11,519 nt of DNA from Hyphomicrobiales bacterium (GTDB taxonomy: Bacteria > Pseudomonadota > Alphaproteobacteria > Rhizobiales > Aestuariivirgaceae), in NCBI GenBank assembly GCA_027031305.1, contig JALVRJ010000304.1, forward strand, positions 1 to 11,519, given 5' to 3'. The position numbers and the translations under genes are program-made. Position 1 is the stretch's first letter. Each line of letters opens with the position of its first letter. The notes under the pieces are model-generated. The model was not told the DNA's origin. It made no database searches and worked only from the letters and a program-made list of their open reading frames with translations. Positions 6,136 through 11,519 of this stretch are shown here, piece by piece.

Positions 6136-6822
6136 ATGATTGCTCCAAGGCAAATATGGCGAAATGTCGTCGACGCGCTGTTTCCATCCGGCCGCCGCGC
6201 CCGGGCGCTCTACGCTTCCGCCGTGGCCCAGGCGCGCCAGCCGGCGTTCTATGCGCGCCTGCAGGTGCCGGACACGCCGGAAGGCCGCTTCGAGATGATC
6301 GCCCTGCACGTGATATTGCTGATCGAGCGGCTGATGCGACAGGCGGCGGCGCAACGGGGGATGGCCCACGGCGCGCACGCCGCCAAGCTGGCCCGCGAGG
6401 TGCAGGAAAGCCTGTTCGACGACATGGACGCCAGCCTGCGCGAAATGGGGGTGAGCGACATCGCCGTACCCCGGCGCATCCGCAAGCTGGGCGTGGCCTT
6501 TTACGATCGCATGGCAAGGTATCACGAGGCGCTGGCAAGCGATGACGCGCAGGCATTGAAACGGGCGATTCTGCGCCATATCTACGCGGCGACGGAGCCA
6601 TCCGTTCTGACAGGAAGGGTGTCTTCCGCCTCGGGCGGCCCGCAACGCGAAAACGACGAGAGCGTCCGGCAGGCCGCCGGCGCGCTGGCGCGATATGCGT
6701 TGCTAGCGCGGGAAGTGCTGAAGGAAGTCTCCCTGGACGATCTCCGCGCGGGCAATATCCCATGGCCCGCGCCGCCCGCGACGATCGCGAAGCAGGATGC
6801 ATCCCCGACGGAAAGGACGTGA
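6136..6822 (+). CDS. Ubiquinol-cytochrome c chaperone family protein (CBP3-like)
   Basis: The 228-residue product belongs to the ubiquinol-cytochrome c chaperone family (PF03981; CBP3/UQCC1-like), which helps assemble cytochrome b of respiratory complex III. Family motifs are clear: ALYASAVAQARQPAFYARLQVPDTPEGRFEMIALHVILLIERL (24-66) and LFDDMDASLREMGVSDIAVPRRIRKLGVAFYDRMARYHEAL (93-133). The C-terminal third (about 155-228) is more variable. No signal or membrane segment is seen, so it is probably cytoplasmic or peripheral. The start is uncertain: ATG 6100 would add 12 residues of atypical codon use just after a strong hairpin, and neither start has a good ribosome binding site. I prefer 6136. 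DUF177 begins 3 bases after the stop, so the two form an operon. Confidence 0.88.
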   Translation: MIAPRQIWRNVVDALFPSGRRARALYASAVAQARQPAFYARLQVPDTPEGRFEMIALHVILLIERLMRQAAAQRGMAHGAHAAKLAREVQESLFDDMDASLREMGVSDIAVPRRIRKLGVAFYDRMARYHEALASDDAQALKRAILRHIYAATEPSVLTGRVSSASGGPQRENDESVRQAAGALARYALLAREVLKEVSLDDLRAGNIPWPAPPATIAKQDASPTERT

Positions 6823-6825
6823 ATC

Positions 6826-7401
6826 ATGAGCGATGAACCCATTCGCGCGGAATTCTCGCGCATCGTTACGCCGGAAGACATCGGCGAGGGCCTGGAACGC
6901 ACCATCTCCGCCCGTCCGGCCGAACTCGCCGCCCTTGCCAGGCGCATGAAACTGCCCGCCATTCGCGCGCTTTCCGCCGACTTGCGCGTAAGGCCCGAAG
7001 GTCGTGGCGGCTACCGCGTGCGCGGCCGTTTGACGGCGGAGGTGGAACAGGAATGCGTGCGCACACTGGACATCTTTCCCGCCACCGTGCGGGCCGAGGT
7101 CGACCGCCTGTTCGTGCCGGCGGATTCTGCCGCCGCCCGCGCCCTTGAAGCCTCCGGCGCGGTGGAGCTCGACGCCGAAGCGCCGGATGCTCCCGATATC
7201 CTGCCGGAAGAGGGCATCGACCTGGGCGAGCTGGTGTCCGAGATCCTGGCCCTGTCGCTGGATCCATGGCCGAAGAAGCCGGGAACGGACTTCGTGGACA
7301 TGGAGGCCGGCGCCCCGGAAACGGCCGGGGAGAAGAAGGCCGAGGAGGAAGCGGCGGAAGGGAACAATCCTTTCTCCGTTCTCAGGAATCTGAAATCCTG
7401 A
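6826..7401 (+). CDS. DUF177 (YceD) family protein
   Basis: This is a 191-residue DUF177/YceD protein. YceD homologues are linked to 23S rRNA accumulation and sit next to rpmF/plsX in many bacteria. The N-terminus (FSRIVTPEDIGEG) is of the alphaproteobacterial type. The centre has a beta-rich segment (YRVRGRLTAEVEQECVRTLDIFPATV, 64-89) that carries only one of the paired cysteines seen in some relatives (Cys77). Then comes an acidic stretch, GIDLGELVSEILALSLDPWPKKPG (129-152), and the conserved C-terminal motif NPFSVLRNLKS (181-191). The segment 165-179 (EKKAEEEAAEG) is a charged linker. It lies 3 bases after the bc1 chaperone gene. Its last codons form a hairpin (7381-7402) and resemble a sequence 74 bases downstream. 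rpmF, which often follows, is absent here. Confidence 0.88.
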   Translation: MSDEPIRAEFSRIVTPEDIGEGLERTISARPAELAALARRMKLPAIRALSADLRVRPEGRGGYRVRGRLTAEVEQECVRTLDIFPATVRAEVDRLFVPADSAAARALEASGAVELDAEAPDAPDILPEEGIDLGELVSEILALSLDPWPKKPGTDFVDMEAGAPETAGEKKAEEEAAEGNNPFSVLRNLKS

Positions 7402-7490
7402 GCGCATCGGGCGGGGTGGCCGCTTGCAATGTGCGAGAAGCCACCTTTCCTGTTCCGAAGAATCTGAAATCTCGAGTGCGCCGGCACGGG
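7369..7490 (+). repeat. Degenerate direct repeat of the DUF177 coding end, each copy a hairpin
   Basis: The end of DUF177 (7369-7415) is imperfectly repeated at 7444-7490. Both copies begin CCTTTC and share AATCTGAAATC (7387-7397 and 7461-7471). Copy 1 is a perfect hairpin, CTCAGGA (7381-7387) / TCCTGAG (7396-7402), around the loop ATCTGAAA and across the stop codon. Copy 2 keeps the same loop, with AGA/TCT replacing GGA/TCC, so the closest pair changes on both sides, then a bulged A. In another frame copy 2 reads PKNLKSR against LRNLKS in copy 1. It may be a decayed duplication or a conserved RNA element; no U-tract follows either copy. Confidence 0.5.
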
Positions 7491-7543
7491 GGCCAAGCGC
7501 GCGAGGGAATCCTGGCGGACTGCAATTCACCGCATGACATCTT

Positions 7544-7572
7544 TTGCGCAGCCAGCACACATGCTGTATCCT
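7544..7572 (+). promoter_or_regulatory. Weak candidate promoter for plsX
   Basis: TTGCGC (7544-7549) and TATCCT (7567-7572) are 17 bases apart. Each matches the consensus only at three or four positions. If used, transcription would start near 7579-7580, which is exactly at the short open frame 7580-7639. Otherwise plsX would depend on read-through from the chaperone-DUF177 operon. Confidence 0.3.
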
Positions 7573-7579
7573 GCGCGTC

Positions 7580-7639
7580 ATGATTCCGATCCACGTCTTG
7601 CTGGCTGCGGTTCGTAACGGGTTTCTGGCGGAGGGGTAA
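7580..7639 (+). CDS. Possible 19-codon leader peptide before plsX
   Basis: ATG at 7580 opens MIPIHVLLAAVRNGFLAEG and ends in TAA at 7637, four bases before the plsX start. Its last codons contain the plsX ribosome binding site, so translating it would cover that site and could couple or control plsX translation. There is no ribosome binding site ahead of it; a leaderless transcript from the candidate promoter at 7544-7572 is possible. At this length it could easily be chance. Confidence 0.2.
   Translation: MIPIHVLLAAVRNGFLAEG
7630..7636 (+). promoter_or_regulatory. Strong ribosome binding site that fixes the TTG start of plsX
   Basis: GGAGGGG lies seven bases ahead of TTG 7644. It is the best ribosome binding site in the window and justifies the rare TTG start, since the conserved PlsX N-terminus (LAVDAMGGD) begins at codon 7. 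Confidence 0.85.
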
Positions 7640-7643
7640 TTCC

Positions 7644-8735
7644 TTGAAGGACTGTTGCACACTGGCCGTGGACGCCATGGGCGGCGACGCCGGTGTCGGC
7701 GTTACCGTGCCCGGCGCGCGCATGGCGCTGGAACGACATCCGGACTTGCGAGTGCTGCTTTACGGCGATTCCGCCACGCTGAAGCCGCTGCTGGCGGAGT
7801 TCCCTCGGGCCCTGCGCCAGCGGGTGGAAGTGCGCCACGCGGATGTCGCCATTCGCATGGACGAGAAGCCCAGCCAGGCCCTGCGCAAGGGCCGCCGCGT
7901 TTCCTCCATGTGGCTGGCCATCGAAGCCGTGCGCGAAGGCAAGGCGCAGGCCGCCGTTTCCGCCGGCAACACCGGCGCGCTCATGGCCATGAGCCTGTTC
8001 GTGCTCAAGCCCATGACCGGCATCAAGCGCCCGGCCATCGCCGGGCTGTGGCCCACCATGCGCGGACAGTCCATCGTCCTCGATCTGGGCGCCACCATCG
8101 GCGCCGACGCAGAGCAGCTGGTCGATTACGCCATCATGGGCGAGGCCATGGCGCGCTCGTTGCTGCATGTCGAGCAGCCTTCCGTCGGCCTCCTCAACGT
8201 CGGCGTGGAGGAGATCAAGGGCGTCGAGGAAGTGCGCCGCGCCGGGCGCATCCTGCGCGAGGCGGCGCTGCCCATCCATTATCATGGCTTCGTGGAAGGC
8301 GATGACATCGCCAAGGGCACGGTGGACGTCTTCGTGACGGAAGGCTTCACCGGCAACATCGCGCTGAAGACGGCCGAGGGCACGGCCCGCCAGATTGCCG
8401 ATTTTCTCAGGCGCGAGCTGACCGCCAGCTGGTGGACGAAGCTGGGCGCCCTGCTGGCCCGCGGCGCTCTTCGCAACCTGAAAAAGAAGCTCGATCCGCG
8501 CGAAAGCAACGGCGGCATCTTTCTCGGCCTCAATGGCATTGTCGTGAAAAGCCATGGCGGCACCGACGCGCTCGGCTTCGCCAACGCCCTTACCCATGCC
8601 CGCGAGGTGGCGTTGTATGACCTCGTGGAGAACATCGCGCGTGATCTCTCCGCCAAGAAGATGATGGCCGATTTCCTCGATACCCGACAGGAGAACGGCG
8701 CCCAACAGGCCGCGCCCGCCCGCAACGCCGGCTGA
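7644..8735 (+). CDS. plsX: Phosphate acyltransferase PlsX
   Basis: PlsX converts acyl-ACP and phosphate to acyl-phosphate, the donor for PlsY in phospholipid synthesis; it is a peripheral membrane enzyme. The 363-residue product has the family blocks LAVDAMGGDAG (7-17), MDEKPSQALRKGRRVSSMWLAIEAVREGKAQAAVSAGNTGALMA (72-115), RPAIAGLWPT (129-138), VLDLGATIGADAEQLVDYAIMG (145-166), VGLLNVGVEEIKG (181-193), VFVTEGFTGNIALKTAEG (229-246) and GIVVKSHGGTDALGFANAL (298-316). The length is slightly above the usual because of an Ala-rich tail (352-363). The start is a TTG with a strong ribosome binding site. fabH follows after 192 bases. Confidence 0.97.
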   Translation: MKDCCTLAVDAMGGDAGVGVTVPGARMALERHPDLRVLLYGDSATLKPLLAEFPRALRQRVEVRHADVAIRMDEKPSQALRKGRRVSSMWLAIEAVREGKAQAAVSAGNTGALMAMSLFVLKPMTGIKRPAIAGLWPTMRGQSIVLDLGATIGADAEQLVDYAIMGEAMARSLLHVEQPSVGLLNVGVEEIKGVEEVRRAGRILREAALPIHYHGFVEGDDIAKGTVDVFVTEGFTGNIALKTAEGTARQIADFLRRELTASWWTKLGALLARGALRNLKKKLDPRESNGGIFLGLNGIVVKSHGGTDALGFANALTHAREVALYDLVENIARDLSAKKMMADFLDTRQENGAQQAAPARNAG

Positions 8736-8825
8736 GGGACCTTTCTGACCCCGGTAGCGCGCCATCAACGCATCCGGCCGGCCCCACCCTTGACGCTGGC
8801 CGCGCGAGGGGCCAAAAGCGGGCGG

Positions 8826-8852
8826 GGTGGAGCGGGCGTTTTCGCCTCCACC
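8826..8852 (+). other. Bulged hairpin between plsX and fabH
   Basis: GGTGGA (8826-8831) pairs with TCCACC (8847-8852), and GGCG (8835-8838) with CGCC (8843-8846), around a TTTT loop with a three-base bulge (8832-8834). The sequence after it (TCGTTCTT, 8853-8860) is only loosely T-rich. It could be a weak terminator or a processing/attenuation site, lying 75 bases before the fabH start. I see no other gene or clear promoter in 8736-8927. Confidence 0.4.
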
Positions 8853-8927
8853 TCGTTCTTGGACCGTCACGAAAGGCAGCGGCCGGCGCGCGATGGCGCA
8901 TCGGTCATCAATGGGATTCACCACGAC

Positions 8928-9902
8928 ATGCGCCGCAGCGTCATCACCGGCACCGGCTCCTACCTGCCCGAAAGGGTGCTCACCAACCAGGAGCTGGCCA
9001 CCTTCGTGGACACTTCCGACGAATGGATCCGCACCCGCACCGGCATCCGCCAGCGCCACGTCGCCGCCGAGAACGAAATGACCTCCGATCTCGCCACCCG
9101 CGCCGCCAGAAGGGCGCTTGACGCCGCGCGATTGTCCCCCGTCGACATCGACACCGTGCTCGTCGCCACCACGACGCCCGATTACACCTTTCCCGCCACC
9201 GCCTGCGTGGTGCAGGACAAGCTGGGCGTGCCCGCCGGCGCCATGGCCTTCGACTTGCAGGCCGTGTGCTCCGGCTTCATCTACGGGCTGACGGTCGCCG
9301 ATTCCCTCATCCGCGCCGGCCAGGCGCGCCATGTCTTGCTCATCGGCGCGGAAACGCTCACCCGCCTGCTCGACTGGGAAGACCGCGCCACCTGCGTGCT
9401 CTTCGGCGACGGCGCCGGCGCCGTCGTGCTCCAGGCGGCCGAAGGCGCGGGAACGGTGGCCGATCGGGGGGTGCTGCACACGGTCTCGCGCGCCGACGGC
9501 CGCCATCGCGACCTGCTGCACACCGACGGCGGCCCATCTTCCACCGGCACCGTCGGCAAGCTTCGGATGCAGGGCCGCGAGGTCTTCCGCCACGCCGTGA
9601 CCAACATCGCCGACGCCATGCGCGAGGTCATGGAAGCCGCGGGCGTTTCGGCCGACGACATAGACCTTTTCGTACCGCACCAGGCCAACGTGCGCATTCT
9701 CGAGGCGACGGCGAAAAAGCTGGGCATTCCAGCGGAAAGGATCATGCTCACCATCGCCGAGCACGGCAACACCTCCGCCGCCTCCATTCCGCTGGCGCTG
9801 GATACGGCTGTGCGAGAGGGCAGGGCGAAGCCCGGTGACCTGCTGTTGCTGGAGGCCATGGGCGGCGGCTTCACCTGGGGCGCCGCGCTGCTGCGGCTGT
9901 AG
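8928..9902 (+). CDS. fabH: Beta-ketoacyl-ACP synthase III
   Basis: FabH starts fatty acid synthesis by condensing acetyl-CoA with malonyl-ACP. The 324 residues match the family length. The catalytic triad is complete: Cys114 (LQAVCSGF), His251 (FVPHQAN) and Asn281 (EHGNTSAAS). Further signatures are the N-terminal [13 protein letters not shown] (8-20), [14 protein letters not shown] (31-44), [11 protein letters not shown] (158-168) and the end [19 protein letters not shown] (306-324). ATG 8928 is chosen because the conserved N-terminus begins there; only a weak GGGA lies 11 bases upstream. The frame continues upstream to 8790, but that part is not FabH-like. It sits 192 bases after plsX. In many alphaproteobacteria ihfA follows fabH; here addB does. 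Confidence 0.97.
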   Translation: MRRSVITGTGSYLPERVLTNQELATFVDTSDEWIRTRTGIRQRHVAAENEMTSDLATRAARRALDAARLSPVDIDTVLVATTTPDYTFPATACVVQDKLGVPAGAMAFDLQAVCSGFIYGLTVADSLIRAGQARHVLLIGAETLTRLLDWEDRATCVLFGDGAGAVVLQAAEGAGTVADRGVLHTVSRADGRHRDLLHTDGGPSSTGTVGKLRMQGREVFRHAVTNIADAMREVMEAAGVSADDIDLFVPHQANVRILEATAKKLGIPAERIMLTIAEHGNTSAASIPLALDTAVREGRAKPGDLLLLEAMGGGFTWGAALLRL

Positions 9903-9914
9903 CCCGTTTGGATC

Positions 9915-9939
9915 TGCCCGTCCGGACGTGAGGCGGGCA
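9915..9939 (+). other. Weak hairpin after fabH
   Basis: TGCCCG (9915-9920) pairs with CGGGCA (9934-9939). The perfect palindrome CGTCCGGACG (9919-9928) overlaps the left arm and offers a competing fold. No U-tract follows, so any role in ending fabH transcripts is uncertain. Confidence 0.3.
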
Positions 9940-9979
9940 TGTAATCATCGCGTGTATTCCATCGCTTGGCCTGAAGATC

Positions 9980-9988
9980 TGGTATGAT
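9980..9988 (+). promoter_or_regulatory. Extended -10 promoter candidate for addB
   Basis: TGG followed by TATGAT (9983-9988) forms an extended -10 element (TGnTATAAT type). No good -35 is found at the usual distance, which extended -10 promoters can tolerate. Transcription would start near 9995, about 40 bases before the preferred addB ATG. Confidence 0.45.
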
Positions 9989-10034
9989 GGCACGCTGGAG
10001 GATTCGGCGCGCAACCACCGTGAACGGGCGAAGG

Positions 10035-11519
10035 ATGAACGGGGCCGGGCGCAAGGTGTTCACCATTCCGCCAGGGGCGGACTTTCTGGCCACGCTGGCG
10101 GCGCACATGCGCCCCGGTGGCGTCCTGGCGCGCCTTGGCGGCACGGCGGAGCGGGGCGCTCCAATGGATCTCGCCGGCTGGCGCGTGTATCTGCCCACCC
10201 GCCGCGCCGCGCGCGCCCTTGCCGTGGCCATGCTCAACGATGGTGGCGTGGCGGGCCAGCGCACGGCTCTGTTGCCACGCATTCTGCCGCTCGGCGACGT
10301 TGACGAGGACGAACTTCTGCTCGGCGCCGAGGCGGAGGCGCTGGCCGCGGGCGCCGATCCGGCCGACGTTGCCCCCGCCATGCCATCCTTGCCGCGCCTG
10401 TTCCTGCTGGCCGGGCTGATGAATGAATGGGCGAGGTTGCCCGAGGCCGCCGAATGGCAACTGGCCGCCCACGTGCGTGGCCATTCCGGCGCCGCCTTGC
10501 GCCTCGCCCGTTCCCTGGCGCGGCTCATCGACCAGTTCGACAACGAGGAACTGCCCCTGGCGGAAATCGAACGCCTGCTGGACGACGGCCCCTTCTGGCC
10601 AGACAGGCCGGAGCACCGCCTCGCGGCGCAACATTTCATCGCCTTTCTGGCCCGCCGATATCCCGACGAGCTGCGCCGGCGCCACATGCTGGGCCCGGCC
10701 CAACGCCGGGCGCGGCTCATCCGCCTGCACGCCCATTGGCTGAAGGCGCATCCCCCCGCGGCGCCCGTCATCGCCGCCGGTTCCACCGGCTCCCTGCCGG
10801 CCACCGCCGAGTTGCTCTCCATCATCGCCGCCTTGCCCACCGGTTGCGTCGTCCTGCCGGGGCTGGACCTGTTCATGGACGAGGACAGCTGGGCCGTGCT
10901 CGAGCCCGGCCACCCGCAATACGGCATGAAGCGCCTGCTGGAGAACCTGGGCGTCGAGCGCGCGCAGGTGGGCATTCTTGACGGCGAGGATCATCTGCCA
11001 CCGCCCCGGGCCGCGACCATGTATGCCGAACCGCCGCCCTCGGACGATGCCCGCGCCTGCCGCCAGGTGCTGCTGAGCGAGGCCCTGCGCCCGGTGGAAA
11101 CCACCGACAAGTGGCGTGAGCAAGTGAAAGAGCTGCACCTGAACTTGCAGATGGGTGCTGCTGATCTGCACTTGTTGCGTGCTCCCACGCGGCGCCTGGA
11201 GGCGCTTTCCATCGCCCTGCTCATGCGCCGGACGCTGGAACACCCCGGCCGCACCTGCACGCTGGTGACGCCTGACAGGACTCTGGCCCGGGCGGTGCGC
11301 GCGCAGCTGGCCCGCTGGGACGTGGCGGTGGACGATTCCGCCGGCCAGCCACTTGCCGACACCCCGCCGGCAACATTGCTGCGGCTGCTGTGCGAGGCCG
11401 CGCTGAACTCCTTCTCGCCGCCGCACCTTGCCGCCCTGCTGGCCCATCCGCTCGCCTGCATGGGACGCACCCGTGCCGACTGCGCGCAAGCGGCGGAAGA
11501 CCTGCAACTGGCCGTGCTG
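10035..11519 (+). CDS. addB: AddB, double-strand break repair subunit, 5' part
   Basis: AddB is the partner of AddA in the helicase-nuclease that resects double-strand breaks for RecA. The first 495 codons are present and the frame runs off the right edge. Recognisable alphaproteobacterial AddB blocks are VFTIPPGADFLATLAAHM near the start, GWRVYLPTRRAARAL, LLPRILPLGDVDEDEL, HPQYGMKRLLENLG, TTDKWREQ, and LVTPDRTLARAVRAQLARWDVAVDDSAGQPLADTP. No classical Walker A GKT/S motif is visible in the N-terminal part, as usual for this group. The C-terminal nuclease domain lies outside the window. The start is uncertain: in-frame GTG 10020 and ATGs 9984/9987 also exist, but 9984/9987 overlap the likely -10. 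GGAGGA (9997-10002) is rather far from either 10020 or 10035. Confidence 0.9.
   Translation, partial: MNGAGRKVFTIPPGADFLATLAAHMRPGGVLARLGGTAERGAPMDLAGWRVYLPTRRAARALAVAMLNDGGVAGQRTALLPRILPLGDVDEDELLLGAEAEALAAGADPADVAPAMPSLPRLFLLAGLMNEWARLPEAAEWQLAAHVRGHSGAALRLARSLARLIDQFDNEELPLAEIERLLDDGPFWPDRPEHRLAAQHFIAFLARRYPDELRRRHMLGPAQRRARLIRLHAHWLKAHPPAAPVIAAGSTGSLPATAELLSIIAALPTGCVVLPGLDLFMDEDSWAVLEPGHPQYGMKRLLENLGVERAQVGILDGEDHLPPPRAATMYAEPPPSDDARACRQVLLSEALRPVETTDKWREQVKELHLNLQMGAADLHLLRAPTRRLEALSIALLMRRTLEHPGRTCTLVTPDRTLARAVRAQLARWDVAVDDSAGQPLADTPPATLLRLLCEAALNSFSPPHLAALLAHPLACMGRTRADCAQAAEDLQLAVL

Noticed and set aside
7420..7436. TGGCC...TTGCA as a sigma54 promoter ahead of plsX
   Set aside because: The invariant GG and GC are not ten bases apart, so the -24/-12 rule fails.
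7578..9764. A very long open frame (728 codons) on the minus strand opposite plsX and fabH
   Set aside because: It is antisense to two certain genes; GC-rich codon bias on the plus strand removes stops from this frame. Its product is low-complexity (Gly/Ala/His/Arg-rich) with no recognisable domain.
9961..9988. TTGGCC (9966-9971) as the -35 for TATGAT
   Set aside because: The spacing is only 11 bases, too short for sigma70; the extended -10 explanation is kept instead.
9281..11507. Two long open frames (564 and 520 codons) on the minus strand opposite fabH and addB
   Set aside because: They are the same GC-bias artefact, opposite clear FabH and AddB coding sequence, with Arg/Ala/Ser- or Gly/Gln-rich products and no family motifs.

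Overview
The window is a GC-rich, gene-dense piece of chromosome from an alphaproteobacterium. The main evidence is the block bamE (divergent) / ubiquinol-cytochrome c chaperone / DUF177 (YceD) / plsX / fabH, which is a typical alphaproteobacterial arrangement. The alphaproteobacterial-type AddB and the codon use (strong G/C bias at third positions) agree. I cannot assign a genus. I see no transposase, integrase, phage gene, CRISPR array or rRNA; this is core housekeeping DNA.

Layout, left to right. (1) 1-1388: 3' part of recJ (single-strand exonuclease), then a good sigma70-like promoter and tRNA-Glu(TTC) at 1533-1607. (2) 1609-2292, minus: a small alpha/beta hydrolase whose stop codon lies one base beyond the tRNA CCA end. 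(3) 2570-2965: a secreted LprI/DUF1311-like protein with four cysteines, followed by an intrinsic terminator. (4) 3094-4673: argC, overlapped by one base by a DUF523 (TudS-like) gene. (5) 4682-5371, minus: a membrane-anchored staphylococcal-nuclease-like protein. Its promoter region holds a perfect 10+3+10 palindrome and, further upstream, a 13-bp inverted repeat that can also form a four-run G-quadruplex on the minus strand. (6) 5594-6049, minus: bamE lipoprotein. (7) 6136-7401: cytochrome bc1 assembly chaperone and DUF177, 3 bp apart. (8) 7644-9902: plsX (TTG start, strong ribosome binding site) and fabH, which together feed and start fatty acid and phospholipid synthesis. (9) 10035-end: 5' part of addB, open at the window edge.

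How the genes fit together: recJ and addB both process DNA ends in recombinational repair. DUF177 (23S rRNA/ribosome linked), plsX and fabH form the familiar ribosome-to-lipid cluster. bamE (outer membrane protein assembly) is divergent from the bc1 chaperone. argC makes the semialdehyde intermediate of arginine synthesis.

I found no convincing new multi-gene system. The more unusual material is in the short intergenic stretches: the palindrome and G-rich hairpin upstream of the nuclease, a repeated hairpin that copies the coding end of DUF177, and two short open frames that end just before argC and plsX. No gap between genes exceeds 300 bases.
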